Assembly (NCBI GenBank): GCA_003640385.1
Contig: RCAB01000243.1
Span: 1 to 64,000, forward strand
DNA: 64,000 nt
From: Setaria digitata
Lineage: Eukaryota; Nematoda; Chromadorea; Rhabditida; Setariidae
Direction: 5' to 3'
Part shown: one piece after another, positions 53,458-64,000 of the stretch
Position numbering within the stretch: position 1 is the stretch's first letter
How the letters are laid out: each line of letters opens with the position of its first letter
Made by a program: the position numbers and the translations under genes
The notes under the pieces: generated by a model
Seen by the model: only the letters and a program-made list of their open reading frames with translations
Told to the model about the DNA's origin: nothing
Databases searched by the model: none

Positions 53458-53906
53458 ACTGAAATCGATAATAAAAATGAGTCCCTGTAATGGCTATCTT
53501 CTTCTCCTGAGAAAAAAGCTAAGAGCAATTCCATCAACGAGGAAATGTCATCATGAATCCTTAGAAGCTTTCCATAAAGTAATAATTCATACAGCAGCCA
53601 CATGCGGTAGAAAATCTCTTCAAGTTGGTCATTTATGAGGGATGATTCGAGAATCTTTCGTATCCATGCAGGGTTCTGGCAGTGATGTAGCTGTTGGTGA
53701 CAGTCCGATAGAAATGATACTGTACAAATGGATATTTGGTTACAACGTACACTTTTCTGTCTTAGGACACTGCTTGTATAAAGTGAGCCTTTTCCGGCAG
53801 AGAACGTACGGCAAAAAAGGAACATAAGAAATTTAGAGTCTGTAGAATAAAAAGCTATGGAGATACGAGTAAAAATTAACCTCTTTTTTTTGAAACAGAA
53901 TATCAT
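53439..53906 (-). other. Unspliced 155-codon antisense open frame, unrecognised
   Basis: Open frame on the minus strand overlapping the last 19 bases of globin copy B. Its central part (WIRKILESSLINDQLEEIF, then RMWLLYELLLYGKLLRIHDD, then SLMELLLAFFSGEEDSHYRD) has the helical, mixed-codon look of real coding sequence and could end at a donor TTTCA|GTTTAT before the globin stop. No domain is recognised, no partner exon is found, and in this AT-rich DNA a frame of this length is unusual but possible by chance. It may be an exon of an unrecognised convergent gene. Confidence 0.25.
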
Positions 53907-56028
53907 TCTGGATCAGTAATTCACTGTGAGAATTGTAATAATCGGTAAGGAAAGATAAAAATTTGTGGCAGAAAGTTGGTAAACTAAAAAATTAGGTCAG
54001 TTTTTCCGGACCATAAATCAAAATATAGCATACAGTAGCAACCACTGGCGAGATGATCTTTCCGGAATGTTCAGAATTTTAAGCGAAGCTGCTAGAAGAA
54101 AATCAAAACGCTATGTGTGACTTACATCAAACATTGAAGTCTTTAAATTGCATGGAAACTTTAAAAACTGTTTTAAGATACGTGGCCTTCTAGAAATTCC
54201 ATTTCCATTCTTCCTTTTTCATGCGCGAAATATAAAAACAAAAACACGTATGCGACTGCCCGCGGGCAATATCGACAGGTAGGTCTGGACCCAAGCTTAG
54301 CCAGACAAAACCTGCTGATATTGGCCTTGGACAATCAATTCTAAAATATATTTGAAAACCTTTTCGTTTTAACAAACTTTTTTCCACAGAAGTTAGCCAC
54401 AATAGTTCACTGGGCCAGTATTTAATTAAATTGAAACAAATAGTTCTAAAAAAAAGGAAGACTAATCCTGGATGCTTCTCGTCTTAATTAAGAAAAGAAT
54501 TTGAAACACTTATTGGATCCAAAAAAAGATCCTTGTCCATCTCTGATCACGATAGACTCTTCTGAAGCAATTTAAGTGCCTCTCAAAATGGAAGTCACAG
54601 TGATGAACAAATTTCATGAAGTACATAGTTTTTTCGTTTTCAAAAATTTCATACCTATACAGACAGCATGGCAAGCCACTATTAGTAAATGCAGTAAGCT
54701 TCTTTTTCCGAGTTTAGGACCACAAATGCATCCAGAAACTCCTGATATGATCTGAAACACTGATCGCACTGTGAATTTACTGCGTTTAAAAACAATTCTG
54801 GTTATTCATATGTCAGATTATACAGCATGCATACAATTCAATGTTTGCAATGTTCGGAATTCTGCAGAAGGTAAGAACCCCACATTACACTTCCATATAT
54901 TATCCATTAGCTTCAGTTTGAAATTCATACTATAAAACGAAATATATTATCTTAAAAGTTTAATATGCCTTAGTTTAGAACTGGAACATTTTTACTAACC
55001 TTTGTGACTACGACAGTAAAAGAAGAATCAAAAGCTCATAAATCCTCAATTAATCTTAGGATTTAAATTATACTTTACAGTTATTAATTAGTGCACATAT
55101 CTCTAGAGAGACCCTTTGATTAATTTATTAATATTAACCGTAATTCTACTATTGCTAGTTTTCACTTCATTAATATTAGGAAGTAAACATTGATTCAGTA
55201 GAAACGTCGAAGTCTATCGAGCCATATGAAGGCACTGGCCGTAAATTCATCAAAAAGCCAAAATTGTTGGAAATTTATGGGGGTAAACATGATGAAAAAT
55301 GCCACTTCGTTTGATCATCAAGAACTGTATCATACGAAATGATGATGCCGTGATTGGTCCCATCCCTTATCTCCATCTCGTTGTAGTTTTTTTTGTTTCT
55401 CTTCCTATCTTTCTCTCCGATGTTTTTAAAACACCAATGAAATGAATCACGGAATTTTTTTTTTCGTTTCGAGAGAAAAAAGTGAGGGTAAAACATGTAT
55501 AGTTGTTGGAAGCTTCATGCCTATCAGATGGTTCAATCTCATCACCAAGCAAAATCATCTTGACATTCCCCGATTCGTTCTCATACCTCCCCCCTTCCCC
55601 CAATTCCCTCTCATCCATGTACCCTAGTTTAATTTTACAACGATTTTATACATATGAATGAATGTTAAGGATGGAAAAAGAAATATCAAATATTGTTTAT
55701 TTAAAAAAAAAAAAAAATGCATAAGTATAGTAAAGCATATATTGCTTACGAGTTAATTTGCGGCAGAAAGTATCTGTGCTATTCTAGTCAATATTATTTG
55801 TATAATAGCAAGTTTAAGCATATTACTTAACTGACTTCCTTCAATGATTCAGTTCTCTCCTTTTGATTTGCAAACTATACGGAATTTCCCAGAGGTATGA
55901 AGTGTGATATGACAATCTTGGCTCCATGATCTTCCTTGATAATGACACAAAAATACAGGACAAATTCATGTGACCGAACTATGATTATTTAGGAATAACT
56001 AAAAGACCAGCAATACACAAAATTTTGC
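53907..56028. other. Spacer between globin B and HDAC11
   Basis: About 2.1 kb without a recognised gene. It includes a locally GC-rich hairpin with an adjacent 12-bp palindrome at 54257-54326 and a poly(A) run near 55702-55717. Short open frames near 55275-55627 lie on both strands of the same patch and are not supported. Confidence 0.55.
54257..54326. repeat. GC-rich palindrome and imperfect hairpin
   Basis: TGCCCGCGGGCA at 54257-54268 is a perfect 12-bp palindrome. It leads into an imperfect inverted repeat: CAATATCGACAGGT / GGTCTGG on the left pairs with CCAGAC / ACCTGCTGATATTG on the right, ending at 54326, with a loop of about 11 bases. The roughly 60-nt stem-loop stands out in base composition from the AT-rich surroundings. 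Confidence 0.65.
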
Positions 56029-58212
56029 TCATGATACTACTTTCAATAAGTCTTTATCATACAAATTCAGGATTGACTTCGCAATAACTTCATGAGTGTT
56101 CGGCATATATCCACCACTTAGTAACATTACAACTGGAATGTGCCTGTCACGGGCCATTTTAAAAACAATTTCGTCACGTTTTCGAATTCCCTAAAAAATA
56201 GTGCAGAAGAAGTTGAATCTTCGAGAAGAGAAATTTAGCGGCCTGAAAAATGCAAAGTCTCAAACAGAAATTAAAGAAACTTCAGAAGAGTTTAATTCCT
56301 AAACTATTTATTTAATACCACCTTGAGTTCTCGAACTGCTCTGAGCTAACACAACGAGAACTTTCAAATTGTGAGAAAAAAAACCCAGTACCTTCGAGGA
56401 TATCGCTAACAACCCGAGTGGATCACCTCGAAGACAATCAGTACCCGCATTATAGACAATTATATCAGGTCGAAATTCCTGCAGGACATCTTCAAGATTA
56501 CTTGAAAGTAAAGAGAGATATTCTGCATCTTGTATACCAACATGAAGATGAACTGGTCTTTTTATTGCACCTGAATAGCAAACTGAAATCCTCAGAATAG
56601 CAACAGATTTCGATATAATTGCTAATTACGATAAATTTATAGGGCAAAGAACAGATAAGAAATATTTCCAATAAAGCCTTTATTTTTTCTTTTATAGAAA
56701 AAAAGAAATTTTGTCTTTATTATTCCTCGATTCAAATATCATAATTAGTCAAATCTGAGATAAAGTCTTGATATCATATTCCATACCAAACAGCCTTCAT
56801 CTTTTGTTATTTAAATTTGTAAATAAGAACTTCTTCCTACTTTTAAACTTGTATGCGACATAAAGAGAAAAATTTTACGTCTTGCTCTCAAATCATTCGG
56901 ATAAATGCGATTATTGAACATATCCAGTATGAAAACTCGACTGTCACTGTTAAAATCATTTTCGTGGCCATTACCCTGAGAAAAAAGGCGTCCTATATTA
57001 ACAAATAACTGAAAGCTCAAACAGAAGAATTCAATGTAAGTTAATAAAAATGTTGTCGGTAACAAAACGATGGGAAAAGGTAAAAGCTGCGAAAATTCCG
57101 TAAGAAAACATGTAAAATTACCTGGTGTGCATCTAAATCGACAATCATTGCCGTTGAAATTAGCTCATTGATGAATAAAAATGTTAGTGCCAAAGTAATA
57201 TCGGCATAGACACAAAAGCCACCACCTTTCGAACGGCTTGCATGATGGAAACCACCTCCGATGTTTATTGCCCAGCCGAATGTTAATGCAAGCTTGGCTG
57301 CCAGTATTGTACCTCCTTCAAAGGATAAATATATCATACATTTGTCTATTTATACAACCTCGCGAAATACAGCATTAAAGCATATTTAGTTTTTAGAGAT
57401 ATATACTTATGCATATAATAAAACCAATGATCTACTTCCACAAATCTGCATTGAGCAAAACTAATTCATGATATAAACGTGCAGTGAGCTAAGAAAAAAG
57501 AAAAAAAAACTACTAGAATTTTTATATTGTTGTGTGGCATCAAACTTATCGGTAACTTATCGGTTTGATATCGAAATGGTTTCAGGAGAACTTTATTGAT
57601 AATACATGGAGGTAGGAATGCAACAGGTGTAACTTCAACCATCTTTGCGACATGACATGGACAACGTAACGATGAGAGGTAAACTGATGAATGAACAACC
57701 CGGAGATCATCCATGCTTGCTTCTAGTGGCTTTATTGTTTGCCGTTCTTCAAACATCCCTGATTCTGGAACAAGAAGGAAACCATTATCTGATTATACAA
57801 TACACCGAGAAGACATTTCCTGACAGCAACGAAAGAAATATCAACGTTTGATACAACCTCCACTTGATACTTGAATCCCATTGCGATGAAAAGTGCAGAA
57901 TTTTCATTTTTGCAACTTGAAACTAATCAAAAAAATGGAAATTGGGAATATTTATAAAAAAAAAAAATGGTAGAGCTTACGCAACAGCTTATCATAAACA
58001 CGTCCCCATTTACGTGAATCAAATGGATGACATCGTTCAATTCCACAAAATGATATATTATAAATAGGATGATAAACGATGGGTAACTGATCGGGTTCAA
58101 TTTCTTTGTACAATCTTGATGCTTTCACGGCAGCTAATTTCCTACTGAAAGGGAAGCAATTACTCGATCGATCGCTCCATCCAAATTTTAATTTGGGGAG
58201 AATAATTTGCAT
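56029..58212 (-). CDS. hda-11: Histone deacetylase 11 (class IV)
   Basis: Zinc-dependent deacylase of the HDAC11 type. Exons 58212-57981, 57758-57561, 57315-57122, 56975-56879, 56570-56392, 56190-56029 sum to 1062 nt, 353 residues (human 347). Seen: PIVYHPIYNISFCGIERCHPF, RKWGRVYDKLL, LRVVHSSVYLSSL, FLPPCIINKVLLKPFRYQTG, the active-site run GWAINIGGGFHHASRSKGGG, zinc-binding IVDLDAHQ followed by GNGHENDF, VYNAGTDCLRGDPLG, and the catalytic-Tyr loop LLSGGYMPNT. All catalytic motifs are present. The first exon is tentative: ATG 58212 gives about 28 extra residues before the family homology, and an acceptor TTTCAG at about 58150 offers an alternative split. The junction QTG|GTIL requires a donor reading G|ATAAGT instead of GT. 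Confidence 0.93.
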
Positions 58213-59029
58213 TCAAACGATAAAGAGCATGAGTTTTCTCAAGTAATAACCTTATTATATTAGATAATGATGACCTACTCAAAAGAGAGCTACTACTAAT
58301 CATTTCATGCTGACCCAAAATGAGATTTGTTACTGCGAACCTCGATCACTAAACAAACCTGCTCGTTAATGGCCTTTCAATGGAATCTCGATTATCAGTG
58401 AGATTTCTTTCGATCATATCAGTCATATCAGTACATTACACATTCAATCGGATCTCAGATGGTATGCAAAGTTGGTACACAGATGATAGCGATGAAACGA
58501 CCGATTTTTTGTCTTTCGTTTCTGAAAACAGATAACAAAATGTGAAAATTCACCAAATAATCTCTTACTCATCCTTCCCTTTTTATTAGAAATTACGAGT
58601 GGAAATGTCATAGGTCCTAACCCAGTACTCATTCTTGGGGTACCCGAGACTCACTCTCGACAAGAGAAAGTATTTTCCTACAGTGAAAGTTACGAAATAC
58701 TATTGCATGAGGCAGGAAGCAGAGAGAATCAAATAAATCTTTTTAGGGATCAGGAAAAATGCAGAGAAGCGAAGAGCGTACAGAGGGTGAGATTGAAGAA
58801 ATATCGCAAAAAAACCACACTCATAAAGTATAAGATTGAGAGATTTTTAGAAACAGTAAAATTTCTGCGATGTAAAACAAATAGAATGTATGACAGAGAA
58901 TGAGAATTAGGAGAGAGAAGTAGAAGGATAGCGTTGGTTTAGATGAGGTGCTGATTTGCAATAAGCAATAACTGGAAAAGACTTGAATCGCGATGCTCGA
59001 GGTCAACTTGTTTAAGTAGTATTGAGGTT

Positions 59030-59240
59030 TGCGGTTGTCTCTGGGGTAGATGATACAGTTGGTGTTGAGGTTATCTCTCGGGAAGATGCTACTGCTAGTC
59101 TTGATTTTCCGAGTTATCTCTCAGGAAGATGATATAATGTTGGAGTTTCCGGTTCGGGAAACTGATATGGTTAGTGAGTGGAGTTAGAATTTCAGAAGGA
59201 AGTGGAATTTTAAGGGATATATCTCTGGAAGAGCGCTAAA
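59030..59240. repeat. Degenerate minisatellite, about 36-45 bp unit
   Basis: Three recognisable units around GGTTRTCTCTSGGGWAGATG begin near 59032, 59067 and 59112, each followed by a diverged CTAC/ATAC..GT-rich half. Fragments of a fourth and fifth (GGTTCGGGAAACTGATATGG; ATATATCTCTGGAAGAGC) follow. G+T-rich on the plus strand, unlike the flanks. Confidence 0.65.
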
Positions 59241-59429
59241 TTTCCAACAGACATCCCAACACTGGTTATTTTACTTTCAGAATATAAAGTAGAACATATT
59301 CCGGAAGTAGTTGTTATACTGGTTTTTCCGAATGATTCTCATCAAATGTCTTGTATTTCCCTCACTATGACCCCTTTTTCAGATATGGCCATGCGAGAGA
59401 TAATTGATAACGATTAATGCACAGTTTTA

Positions 59430-59453
59430 TTAGGCTGAGGCTTAGGCTTAGGT
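59430..59453 (+). repeat. Interstitial telomere-like tract (TTAGGC)
   Basis: Four consecutive hexamers TTAGGC-TGAGGC-TTAGGC-TTAGGT; (TTAGGC)n is the telomere repeat of nematodes such as C. elegans and Ascaris. 22 of 24 bases match a perfect tract. Confidence 0.7.
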
Positions 59454-59919
59454 CTGAGACAAGGTGAGAAGTGAACTCCCTGTAGTATATTTCTTTCATT
59501 ATTCCCTCCTTTATCTTTTTTTTGAATCCTACTTTTTTCTTCTATTTGACACCTAAAGTATCAGCATACTCTGTTTGTCGAACACTTTTTATTTCCTTTA
59601 ATGCGGTCACCACTGAGGTCAGGGGTTATTCCTTGGATTTTGTTGTCGCAGTGCCATCTCTTTCGCTGTCTGCTCATACTGAATGCTGCTCTCTGAAATG
59701 ACCAATAGTCATAATAAGTAACCTCACATTTAATGCCTGTTGTTACGCCATATAATTTTTATCCAGTTAATCGAGTCCATTACTTATCCATTATTCAACG
59801 TAGTGATGCTACTTGGATATATATCTCTAGTAGTGATTAGCAAAATATTGCTTCAGTATCCTTTCAGAACATATCTGGAAACTGCTAGAAGATAGAAGTT
59901 AAGTGGATTATTCCAAGGT

Positions 59920-62900
59920 ATGGTGGGTATGGGTGAGAAGCAGCATGCTATCGGAGGATATATTTATCGTAAAGAACTTGGCAAAAATGTCCATACCTCA
60001 TGGGAATTTCCATTTTTGGATCTTCCCGACACGAATATCTATCAAAAGGATGTCAAGGGTCATTTTGGTTGTGTAAATGCTATCGAAGCTTCAACAGATG
60101 AAAATTTTCTAGCCAGCGGTAAGTCAGCCACTTTTTTTCTCACTTAACAATTATTTACTTAAGACAAATGGGACTTAAAGGATAAAAAATTGCAAAACTT
60201 TCCCTTCGATTTCCAGTATGTGATCATTAGGTATTTGTATTTTTAATCTGCTGTGACTTATTCCTATTGCTTTCAATGATATTTCTTTGTGATGTTTTTC
60301 ATCTTATATATTGTTGTATGGTATAACGTTTTCAATATATATCAGTTTTTTTATCGAGAAACATTTGTTGCTTGTTTGGTAAGAATCATAAATGTGGAAC
60401 AGTGATGGACAGTTAAAGTTTACAAGCCTTGTTGAATTGTAGGTGGTGATGACCGACGAGTATTAATGTGGAAACTTAGCGATGTGCAAGTGATGGGAAA
60501 TCCGAAACCTGTTGCTATTATGAAACAAATGCATTATTCTAATATATTTTCTGTTGGATTTTCCAACAAGTTGGTTCCTGGGCTAACAGTTTAAATGATT
60601 TTTTAGTATCGAAGAAAAATTATAATTTTCTTTCAGTGTAAGAAAAATTTCCAGCGATTTTTATCACGAAAAAAATCATCATCAAGAAAATTATAATTAA
60701 TTAAAAAACGTAATCATTGATCGACGCATATATCTCAATTGTTAATTGGAGAAAGAGAAATGCAGTATAATATTTGCAAATTGAATAATATTAAGTTAAT
60801 AGTTCCCTTGTCTTTGTGGATTCTTTGATCTGATCTTTTGAAACTGTACATTTTCAAAATTTCAAGACTGTTTTACTTTTTATGCTTCTGGTCCTGTGTA
60901 TTTCATCGTACAATTTGGCCGTATTTTTGCGCTGGGCCGTTGTCTGAAAATTTGGTTTAGTATTTTTCAGATGCGAGAGACTTTATTCGGCTGGGAATGA
61001 TTCGTTTTTGTATGTCCACGATATTGCAACGACCAGCGTGTTGCATCGATTTAAAGCTGATGAGCCTATTTATAACGTTGCCATAAATGTAAGATTGCAT
61101 AAATTTGACTGGGTTTTGATAAAAACATTTGCAGGGAAAAGTCCTGTGGTATCTTAGAGAAATGTCAGGGTTTTCCTCTCCATTGCATTGTTCCTGATAT
61201 TACTGGTGGAATACCGAACACAACGCAATATCTTTCACATGCATGGATATAGATTAAATAATCTTGACAAAAACTTTCAAGATTGCATAGTGCTCCTATT
61301 TTTTATAGCCTAAGGATGATTCAGTAATAATGTCTGCCTCAGAAGATGGGAAAGTTCGTTTATATGATTTGCGAGGAGGTGAAGAAACGCTTGCTGTTGA
61401 AAGTTCAGGTATTCTTTATCATTTCATTAGGCACTTCATGTGACAAAAATTGAGTTTAAATGCTTTTCGTAAACAAATATTTCAGGAACGATGTATTGCG
61501 CTCAATTCAATCCTCGACAAGTACACATCATATCCGTGTGTAATGGACGTGATGGTTTATCTCTCCATGACATTCGTAAACTTGATAGGTTGGGGATTTT
61601 ATTGTTCGTTTCAATTAAAGTCGTTCTTTACTTTGTATTTTCTACACTTATTGAACGGAATATCCATACAAGAAGGTATGTAGAAATTATAGAAGGAAAT
61701 GATACGACAAACTACCAAATATTGCTGATGAGTCATATATTTGGAAAAAAATAATTTATTATAAATTTTGCTGCGGTTTGTCAATTTTTCGTTAAATACG
61801 CTGTATTTTTTTACCAGCCAAGAATTGATTATGTCAATTTATTTACTTGGAATATGCATTTTGTCGACATTTTTTTTGACTATCTAAAAATTTTAAATTT
61901 ATTGACTTTTATTTTCAGTCCTTGTTTCCAGTTCGATCAGCTCACTAGAGCCCGCGTAAATCTAAACATTAGTTCTGTTATGTATGGTCAGTGGAGTGAT
62001 GATGGAGAAGCCATTTTTGCTACTCGTAGCCGTACATCACCAATACTGTACGATGTATGTATTGTGGAAGTATTATCATTATTAAAGAAAAAAAAAAAAA
62101 ACATTCTGCACCTAACCTATTCTGGTCATAAACGTAATTTCGATTCTGTTTATTAGCAGATATTTATTTGCTGTTTTTCCCATCAGCTAAGTAAAATTAG
62201 AAAGGTTTTTTTAAATGAAATTTTTCATTTGGAAAATGTAATCATAAGAGGGACAGTTTCTACTTTTCTCAATGTACTTTAATAGGACTTTTTTTCCAAA
62301 CAAGTTTTTTTTACCTAATTTGTTGTTAAATATATTTAAGCTAAATGGTGGTGGCAGTGTGGAATTCAACGATCAGAATTACCTTAATTCTTGTACAGTT
62401 AAATCATGTTCATTTATTAACCGTGATCTTGTAATGACTGGTTCTGACGATTGGAATATTTACATCTGGAAAGTGCCTAACGATCGAGAAACTGTCGGTA
62501 AGATACCGACATTCTTGTAAAACTAGTAAATAAGCAAGCTGGGGAAATTGTATATTCGGTTTTGAAAGCTTTGGTTTTAGTTTATAGTGGAAGAATAATT
62601 GACACTGCTTCCTGTGCTTGAAATAATCTATGCATTTTGCTATTTTCTTCAGGACAAACCGTAGATAAAGCTTATCGGGTTTTGGAGGGTCATCGGTCGA
62701 TTGTCAATCATGCTCGCTATAGTTCGCTGAACAGGCTTTTATTCTCATCTGGAGTAGAAAAAATTATCAAAGTAATTACTGGAATATTTTTATTCCAAAT
62801 TACAATTTCAGTACTGTTATGAAATTTTTTCTATAGTGGATTTGGCATGAAAAAAGTCTCTGGATAGAAGCCTTTCAGCATGAGAAATACTTTCTTGTAA

Positions 62901-63867
62901 TGTGCTTGATAATTATATAGTTTCTTTTACCTGAGCGAATAGTTTTCATTTTCTTCAGTTATGGAGTGGATGGGATTTAAATGGTTTTTACTTGGAGCCG
63001 AAAAGACGAAATATGATACCAAGCACGGATTATGCTGATCCAGGGAATGATGACAGTGTGGATGAAGATATCAATATGCTTGCATTTTTCGATCTCCTGA
63101 CGACGGTTAGTTTAAAATCTCTTTTAAGTTACGGATATCTGAATCAGTCAAAAAAAAATTATTTCTCTGAAAAATTTTCCTTTCAAAATCTGGTATTTTC
63201 TGGGCCAAATATGACCAAGATAATAAATTTATTAACAAATGCAATTTAGTAATGCTTCTGTCCTATTGCATAGTTTTGAAGCTATTACTTTAAATCAGAA
63301 AATATTTCTTTCACTTCGCAGGTTATTGTCTTTTTTAGTGGGAAAAATTGCTGAAAAGTAATTTATCTGCCAACTTCCAGAGTGGAATTGAAGAAGAAGG
63401 TCCTGAAGATGATGGGTTTCACGATTTATCGGAAAATGATTCAGGCAATGATCGAATGATTTTGGCGGCGAGGCTGATACGAGATGCTGAAGTAAATTGC
63501 ATGCGAATTTTGTCTGTCAGGCACTCATCGGAAACAAAGCTGAAGAAATGGTTATAGCATTGAGTAGCCGGGTAGTTTAATAATAGACTAAAATTTTAAA
63601 AGAACTTTTTAACGATGAGCTGTGGGTTCTCATGACTTGATTACCAACTGTTTTCGACTCTCGCAAAACTAAAATCTTTTTTAAGAGTTTATGTTCAAAG
63701 TACAGTTTCAATAAAATTATTTAAAAATTGCAGGATTTGTTTCATTTTAGAATCGTGGTGATGAAGAGGATGGAAGTGATCAGGAGGAGGATGATGAAAA
63801 TGATGGTGCTGGATTGCAACATGTAGAAGATAGGTTGATACTAGCTCGACTCAGGCGAAGAGCTGAA
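59920..63867 (+). CDS. DCAF5-like WD40 repeat protein, 3' end beyond the window
   Basis: WD40 beta-propeller resembling DDB1- and CUL4-associated factor 5, a substrate receptor of CUL4 ubiquitin ligases. Exons: 59920-60118, 60443-60569, 60971-61088, 61309-61408, 61486-61588, 61919-62054, 62341-62497, 62653-62771, 62959-63105, 63339-63491, 63751-63867, the last ending at a donor, so the gene continues to the right. All junctions are in phase. Seen in order: KDVKGHFGCVNAIEAS, GGDDRRVLMWKL, HYSNIFSVGFSN, MSASEDGKVRLYDLRGG, FNPRQVHIISVCNGRDG, LHDIRKLD, SPILYDLNGG, YLNSCTVKSCSFINRD, TGSDDWNIYIWKVP, LEGHRSIVNHARYS, LLFSSGVEKIIKLWSGWD and NMLAFFDLLT, all matching DCAF5 strings in order. Beyond the propeller come two acidic exons each ending in a similar basic helix. 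The start ATG is followed by a short head before the first blade. Confidence 0.9.
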
Positions 63868-64000
63868 GTAAGATGGTTCCGTAATATGTTCAAATACTTC
63901 TTCGAAAAATTTTTTATTTAACTGGTATCATCTAGCTTCGTGAAAATGGAACCATGTGTTAGGAGTTTCCTTAAGAACATAAAAATGTTCTGGTTTTTGA
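63868..64000 (+). other. Start of the next DCAF5-like intron
   Basis: Begins with a donor GTAAGATG directly after the last visible exon; no further exon before the window edge. Confidence 0.7.

Larger units (their letters stand above)
58213..59919. other. Intergenic between HDAC11 and the DCAF5-like gene
   Basis: Divergent upstream regions of two genes. It contains a degenerate GT-rich minisatellite at about 59030-59240 and a TTAGGC-like tract at 59430-59453. Open frames at 58444-58632 (-) and 58703-58903 (+) are not supported. Confidence 0.55.

Noticed and set aside
53447..53827. Plus-strand open frames directly after globin B as extra globin exons
   Set aside because: The globin already ends with a normal C-terminus aligned to copy A; the frames have no globin features.
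58703..58903. Basic 66-codon frame between HDAC11 and the DCAF5-like gene
   Set aside because: Arg/Lys-rich translation of a purine-rich tract with an antisense frame of similar length; no splice or domain support.
1..64000. CRISPR arrays, bacterial operons, phage or Wolbachia-derived inserts
   Set aside because: No regularly spaced repeats and no long uninterrupted bacterial-type reading frames; all recognised genes are intron-rich nuclear genes.
1..64000. Spliced-leader RNA gene or 5S rRNA cluster
   Set aside because: I scanned by eye for the conserved 22-nt SL1 sequence and its reverse complement and saw none; this is not an exhaustive search.

Overview
The window is eukaryotic and reads as nematode, most likely filarial. 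It is strongly AT-rich with many A/T homopolymer runs. Every recognised protein gene is split into short exons by GT..AG introns whose acceptors mostly look like the nematode TTTCAG. The best-resolved proteins (synaptobrevin, eRF1, ZPR1, HDAC11) match metazoan families end to end. The filarial assignment is inference from base composition, intron style and gene content; no marker in the window proves it. I saw no bacterial, plasmid, phage or CRISPR features and no convincing Wolbachia-like insert.

Layout. 1-182 (-): edge of an unidentified gene. 603-6948 (-): two tandem GT10 alpha-1,3-fucosyltransferase genes with the same exon plan. 9447-11865 (+): an RMDN-family (regulator of microtubule dynamics) TPR-like gene. 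12442-14469 (-): NADH-cytochrome b5 reductase. 17022-19929 (-): release factor eRF1. 21732-24336 (-): syntaxin-18. 26227-28524 (-): synaptobrevin. 33658-36725 (-): zinc-finger protein ZPR1. 44357-45810 and 52095-53457 (+): two paralogous globins with matching exon phases and near-identical exon lengths. 56029-58212 (-): class IV histone deacetylase (HDAC11 type). 59920-63867 and beyond the edge (+): a DCAF5-like WD40 protein. Long gene-poor AT-rich spacers lie at 28.5-33.7, 36.7-44.4, 45.8-52.1 and 53.5-56.0 kb.

The genes do not form a pathway or an obvious operon; spacing between same-strand neighbours is roughly 1-8 kb. Loose functional neighbours are two SNARE genes (ER syntaxin-18 and vesicle synaptobrevin) and two translation/growth genes (eRF1, ZPR1). 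For eight genes I closed the reading frame exactly over all exons. That arithmetic exposed the most useful oddities: a cytochrome b5 reductase acceptor lacking its AG, an HDAC11 donor reading AT instead of GT, a 16-nt microexon in syntaxin-18, a cassette exon in the RMDN gene, an in-frame upstream start for synaptobrevin, and alternative membrane-anchor first exons in one fucosyltransferase. Outside genes I note a short TTAGGC interstitial telomere-like tract, a degenerate minisatellite, a perfect 19-bp palindrome, a GC-rich hairpin, a decayed tRNA-like element and an N base inside a duplicated segment. I did not find a clearly new multi-gene system.
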